This document shows positions 60,397-64,000 of a stretch of DNA of 64,000 nucleotides, one piece after another (position 1 is the stretch's first letter; each line of letters starts with the position of its first letter). The notes under the pieces are model-generated. The model was not told the origin of the DNA. It ran no database searches and was given only the letters and a program-made list of their open reading frames with translations. This DNA is from Climacium dendroides (Eukaryota; Streptophyta; Bryopsida; Hypnales; Climaciaceae), in the NCBI GenBank assembly GCA_950106755.1, contig OX467090.1, forward strand, positions 620,001-684,000, read 5' to 3'. Made by a program: the position numbers and the translations under genes.

Positions 60397-62096
60397 ATTC
60401 CACATGTGAAGTTGTAAATATATGCAACTTCATTTAGAAGCCCATTTCTCCTCAAAAACAATGTCATTTGAAAGGGTTGAGTGTATTGTTAACTTTAGTT
60501 TAAGCTACATAAATTTATCCAATTAAGAAAGGCACAATATTAGTATCTTTGCAAGAATAGAATAGGTTATAGATTTTCCAATTTATTATTTTTATTCTTT
60601 AGAACTAAAACACCAAAGATTATCAATTTTCTAATCACTACCCCAACAACAATAGATTGTAGAGGTTATAGATTTGCTAAGCACTAATTTTATTCTGTAA
60701 AAATTAATAGAACACACTAAAGATTTCAATGTAAATTAATTTAAGTATATTATGAATAGTGTGTCATTTATAAATTAGTATCACACTCTAACATGATAAA
60801 TTATTGACATAGCAAACTAATTATAATTCCTAAAAGTGAATCACTTATCACAATATCACTTATCACTTATCACTCAACAAATAAAATGGCTTCAAAACTA
60901 GAGTGTAAATGGAACACCTATGGCAACAAAGACCATTCAAATCAATAAACATATAGAAGAACAAGAAATGAAAAAAAAAACAATACCATGTAAACAATCT
61001 TGAATTACAATAAAAGTACATTCTAGAACAAAAATTGTTTATTATTCTTGAAATTATAGTGACACTGATATACATCACTCACTATCTTGAATCACCTAGC
61101 TTCAACATTGTCCCTCAAAGTAACAACAGGAAGTTTAGGTTAGTATTGTAGAAGTCATTTTAGAATGGATGTTTGTGAAATTTTGAAACAAGATGTGAAC
61201 TTTTATGAACTTCATCAAAATACATATATAATTTTCTATCAGGTGCCCAAATAAAGTCATGTTGCTTGATGATTCTTCGACAAAAAGGGCAACTTTGAGC
61301 AATTGGTGGAAAAAAACTCATCTATTTCTAAAATTTGGCATGTATATAATTACCATAATATAATAGGCAATATTATATTAAATCTCAATTCATGAGAAAT
61401 TAAGGATTTCTAACCCTATCGAACAAGGTCCAAAAAAAAATCCTTTTCTTCTATAAGCTTGCAATCTACACAATCGAATAGACTGAAATTTGCCACATTC
61501 CCATAGTAGCCATCTAGTACACTTTCATATAAGTAAATTTCAAAAAAGAAAATTTTTCTATTGTATTTCTTTCAATGCACCTATGCATGACAATTTTTGA
61601 CAACTTGTTAGATGTACTCACACCAAAAGGGATTAACTTCCAAGATTGACACCAAAGCAAGGATCAAATATCAAGTTACCTAATTATAAGCGCAATGGCT
61701 AAAGCAACCAAAGTAAACTCACTATTGGAAAAAAAAAGCTTACATAGTCTTCTTTTTGAAGGACTCAAAATAATCAATTGATATTGCATGGTCTTCTCGA
61801 TAAAGAATCCTTAGATTCTGATGTTGCCAACAAAATGATGTAAGGTCAATGGTAGTACTACAATCATTTCTATAGCTAAATTTACCAAACTTAGATTTTG
61901 TATTCTTCACAAAAACAATAGGTGAAAAAAATGCAAGAGGTAATAACCTCTATGAACATATTCTTGGAGTCATTTTCAACCAATGCAATAATTTTCAACC
62001 AATAATCAACACCATAACATATTCACAGATGATGACAAACTCCAATGAAGAGTTCCAAACAACATAGGCTACAATAAGTCAAGATTGCCAACCTCG
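60397..62096. other. AT-rich intergenic region
   Basis: No supported gene, RNA or repeat. Short simple A/T runs only. It is the 3' flank of the PPR gene on the minus strand. Confidence 0.6.
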
Positions 62097-64000
62097 TCAC
62101 CAATAATCACCACAAGAACACACACCATTTCGGAAGTGGTGAAAGCGATTAGCATCCCTCACAACAATCTCTCGTTCAGTCGCCTTTGAGATAAACTTGG
62201 TTGCTGTATGACAGTCTGAACACACTCGAAGGTTCTTGAACACCCGAATTGGCTCTCCGGGGGGTGTCCGCATGAGTCCGTAAGCAATAGCCAACTTCTC
62301 ACTATGGGAGCAAAGAGCAAGTTCTTTTTCCTCCTCCTCAATGTTCCGCAACACTAGCCGGGTATCAGGAATGTACCCTTCCGCCTTAATTTTCTCACTC
62401 AATCTCCTCAGCTCAGCATAGATCTCCTTCGCTTCTGAGTGAGAAGTATCCCCTACCACGAAGTCATGAACCTTGTTATCAACTTCAATCCAGCTACGCC
62501 CTGGCTCCTTGCGTATGCCTCTCTCCTGCATCATAGTGCGCACCCACAATACCTCCTCCCACTTGCCAGCTGCAGCATAGATATTCGAGAGAAGCACGTA
62601 TGAAGAAGCATCCATCGGTTCCAACTTGAGACGCTCATTAGTGGCAAGTTTGCCCAATTCCACATTACCGTACGTTCTGCAAGCACCAAGCAAGGCTCCC
62701 CAAGTTGCCCCATCTGGTTCCACCGGCATGTTGTCAATCAAGAGCTTTGCTTCCTCCAAGTGTCCTGCTCGACCAAGAACATCCACCATGCAGTTACAAA
62801 GCACCACAGTAGGTTCGATGCTATAATCTTGTGTCATAGCCAGAAAAAGTCTACGGCCCTCATCCACAAGGCCAGCATGACTACACGCCGACAACACTAC
62901 AGCGAAGGAGATCACATTAGGCTTCACACCGTCTGCAACCATATTTTTGAACACTTCCAGGGCTTCGTGCCCACATCCATGGTCTGCAAGTCCACCAATC
63001 ATAACGTTCCATGTGATAACGTCACGATCGTCCATCCGGTCAAAAACTAGCCGAGCATCATCCAAACTGCCACACTTTCCATACATGTGGACAAGCGCAG
63101 TGCCCACACGCAAATCCGACTCAAGTCCCGCTTTCAGGACATGCCTGTGCACCTCCTCCACCCACACCAAAGCCCCTGTGCTTGAACATGGATTCAGAAT
63201 GCTCGCAAACGTGAATGCATCGGGTTCGAGGCCTTCCCTTTGCATTTGCATAAACAGTTCATATGCTTCTTGCCCACATCCGTGTTCGGCAAGGCCACCA
63301 ATCATCACGGTCCACGTGATGACGTCACGATCCTCCATCCGGTCAAACACTAGCCGAGCATCATCCAAACTGCCACACTTTCCATACATGTGGACAAGCG
63401 CAGTGCCCACACGCAAATCCGACTCAAGTCCCGCTTTCAGGACATGCCTGTGCACCTCCTTCACCCACACCAAAGCCCCTGCGCTTGAACATGGATTCAG
63501 AATGCTCGCAAACGTGATTGCATCGGGTTCGAGGCCTTCCCTTTGCATTTGCGTAAACAGTTCATATGCTTCTTGCCCGCATCCGTGTTCGGCAAGGCCA
63601 CCAATCATCACGTTCCACGTGATCACATTACGATCCTCCATCCGGTCAAAAACTAGCCGACCATCATCCAAACTGCCACACTTTCCATACATGTGGACAA
63701 GCGCAGTGCCCACACGCAAATCCGACTCAAGTCCCGCTTTCAGGACATGCCTGTGCACCTCCTTCACCCACACCAAAGCCCCTGCGCTTGAACATGGATT
63801 CAGAATGCTCGCAAACGTGAATGCATTGGGTTCGAGGCCTTCCCTTTGCATTTGCATAAACAGTTCATAAGCTTCTTGCCCACATCCGTGTTCGGCAAGG
63901 CCACCAATCATCACGTTCCACGTGATTACATCACGATCGCCCATCCTATCAAACACTAGCCGAGCATCATCCAAACTGCCACACTTTCCATACATGTGGA
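62097..64000 (-). CDS. PLS-class PPR protein with E and DYW domains, 5' end outside window
   Basis: The frame is open at the window edge and ends with GVCSCGDYW and a stop at 62097. At least 632 residues are seen. The N-terminal part is a series of near-identical 101-residue modules (MYGKCGSLDDARLVFDRM, WNVMIGGLAEHGCG, VHRHVLKAGLESDLRVGTAL). Then come degenerate PPRs, an E domain (GALLGACRTYGNVELG), an E+ / PG box (KEPGRSWIEVD) and a DYW deaminase with HSE, CSDC and CSCGDYW zinc and catalytic motifs. DYW proteins convert C to U in organellar transcripts; the canonical DYW end fits C-to-U editing. The targeting peptide would lie beyond the window. Wording is close to moss DYW proteins from memory. 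Confidence 0.92.
   Translation of the reverse strand, partial: HMYGKCGSLDDARLVFDRMGDRDVITWNVMIGGLAEHGCGQEAYELFMQMQREGLEPNAFTFASILNPCSSAGALVWVKEVHRHVLKAGLESDLRVGTALVHMYGKCGSLDDGRLVFDRMEDRNVITWNVMIGGLAEHGCGQEAYELFTQMQREGLEPDAITFASILNPCSSAGALVWVKEVHRHVLKAGLESDLRVGTALVHMYGKCGSLDDARLVFDRMEDRDVITWTVMIGGLAEHGCGQEAYELFMQMQREGLEPDAFTFASILNPCSSTGALVWVEEVHRHVLKAGLESDLRVGTALVHMYGKCGSLDDARLVFDRMDDRDVITWNVMIGGLADHGCGHEALEVFKNMVADGVKPNVISFAVVLSACSHAGLVDEGRRLFLAMTQDYSIEPTVVLCNCMVDVLGRAGHLEEAKLLIDNMPVEPDGATWGALLGACRTYGNVELGKLATNERLKLEPMDASSYVLLSNIYAAAGKWEEVLWVRTMMQERGIRKEPGRSWIEVDNKVHDFVVGDTSHSEAKEIYAELRRLSEKIKAEGYIPDTRLVLRNIEEEEKELALCSHSEKLAIAYGLMRTPPGEPIRVFKNLRVCSDCHTATKFISKATEREIVVRDANRFHHFRNGVCSCGDYW
63050..64000 (-). 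repeat. 303-bp in-frame coding tandem repeats in the PPR gene
   Basis: The string TCCAAACTGC recurs at 63061, 63364, 63667 and 63970, exactly 303 bp apart. Units are nearly identical at DNA level, including third positions. Each encodes a 101-residue set of three PPR motifs. The array continues past the window. Confidence 0.95.

Noticed and set aside
62947..63870. 307-residue plus-strand frame
   Set aside because: Antisense shadow of the repetitive PPR gene.

Overview
The window is nuclear DNA of a land plant, most likely a seed-free plant such as a moss. The main evidence is a pentatricopeptide-repeat (PPR) editing factor with a complete DYW deaminase end and moss-style wording (62097-64000). 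GT-AG introns, plant-type CACTA (En/Spm) and Mutator-like transposons and degenerate TTTAGGG-like tracts agree with this. Species cannot be read from the sequence. Gene density is low and most of the window is nested or decayed mobile DNA.

Layout. (1) 1-17,000: a large imperfect inverted repeat (arms 367-6260 and 14078-16987). It encloses a decayed Ty3/gypsy gag-pol fragment (about 6265-10945, plus strand) and four close-packed minus-strand reading frames (10898-13814), one with a RING-H2 finger. The left arm carries a 2,209-bp solo LTR (2412-4620) with a TGACT target duplication. (2) 17078-31099: a plus-strand gene, paralogous at its N-terminus to the 13814 frame, is split near its 3' end by a complete 12.9-kb CACTA element (18167-31084; TIR CACTATAAGAAAAC, target duplication AGT). 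The element carries a plus-strand TNP2 transposase gene and a divergent seven-exon TNPA-like gene. (3) 31100-35548: a kinase-like gene (32498-33985) lies between direct copies of a spacer-plus-promoter module. (4) 35549-47425: a two-gene Mutator-like element sits in a GC-rich GTCCGCC cluster. One gene is a transposase with GCM-type and SWIM zinc fingers (minus). The divergent 11-exon gene joins a ParB-like domain to an N4/N6-type DNA methyltransferase fold (plus). (5) 47665-57599: a second, truncated and decayed CACTA copy. (6) 57600-60396: a GC-rich repeat fragment, then the last three exons and terminal sequence of a second methyltransferase-bearing Mutator-like element. (7) 62097-64000: the PPR-DYW gene, open at the window edge.

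Two themes link the parts. First, several unrelated genes (13814 minus, 17078 plus, 32498 plus) start 190-280 bp downstream of a TATA box embedded in a dense CGGAC/GTCCG cluster. Each cluster is preceded by a conserved spacer module, which suggests a multigene array under one promoter type that is itself duplicated, inverted and used as a landing site by the Mutator-like element. Second, most in-frame stops in the mobile and array genes are TAG or TGA, as expected from deamination of methylated C in CAG/CTG and CG contexts. This suggests long silencing by DNA methylation.

The most novel item is the ParB-methyltransferase carried by a plant Mutator-like element, present in at least two copies here, with altered catalytic motifs. 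All exon models were built by eye from splice signals and paralogue alignment and are unconfirmed.
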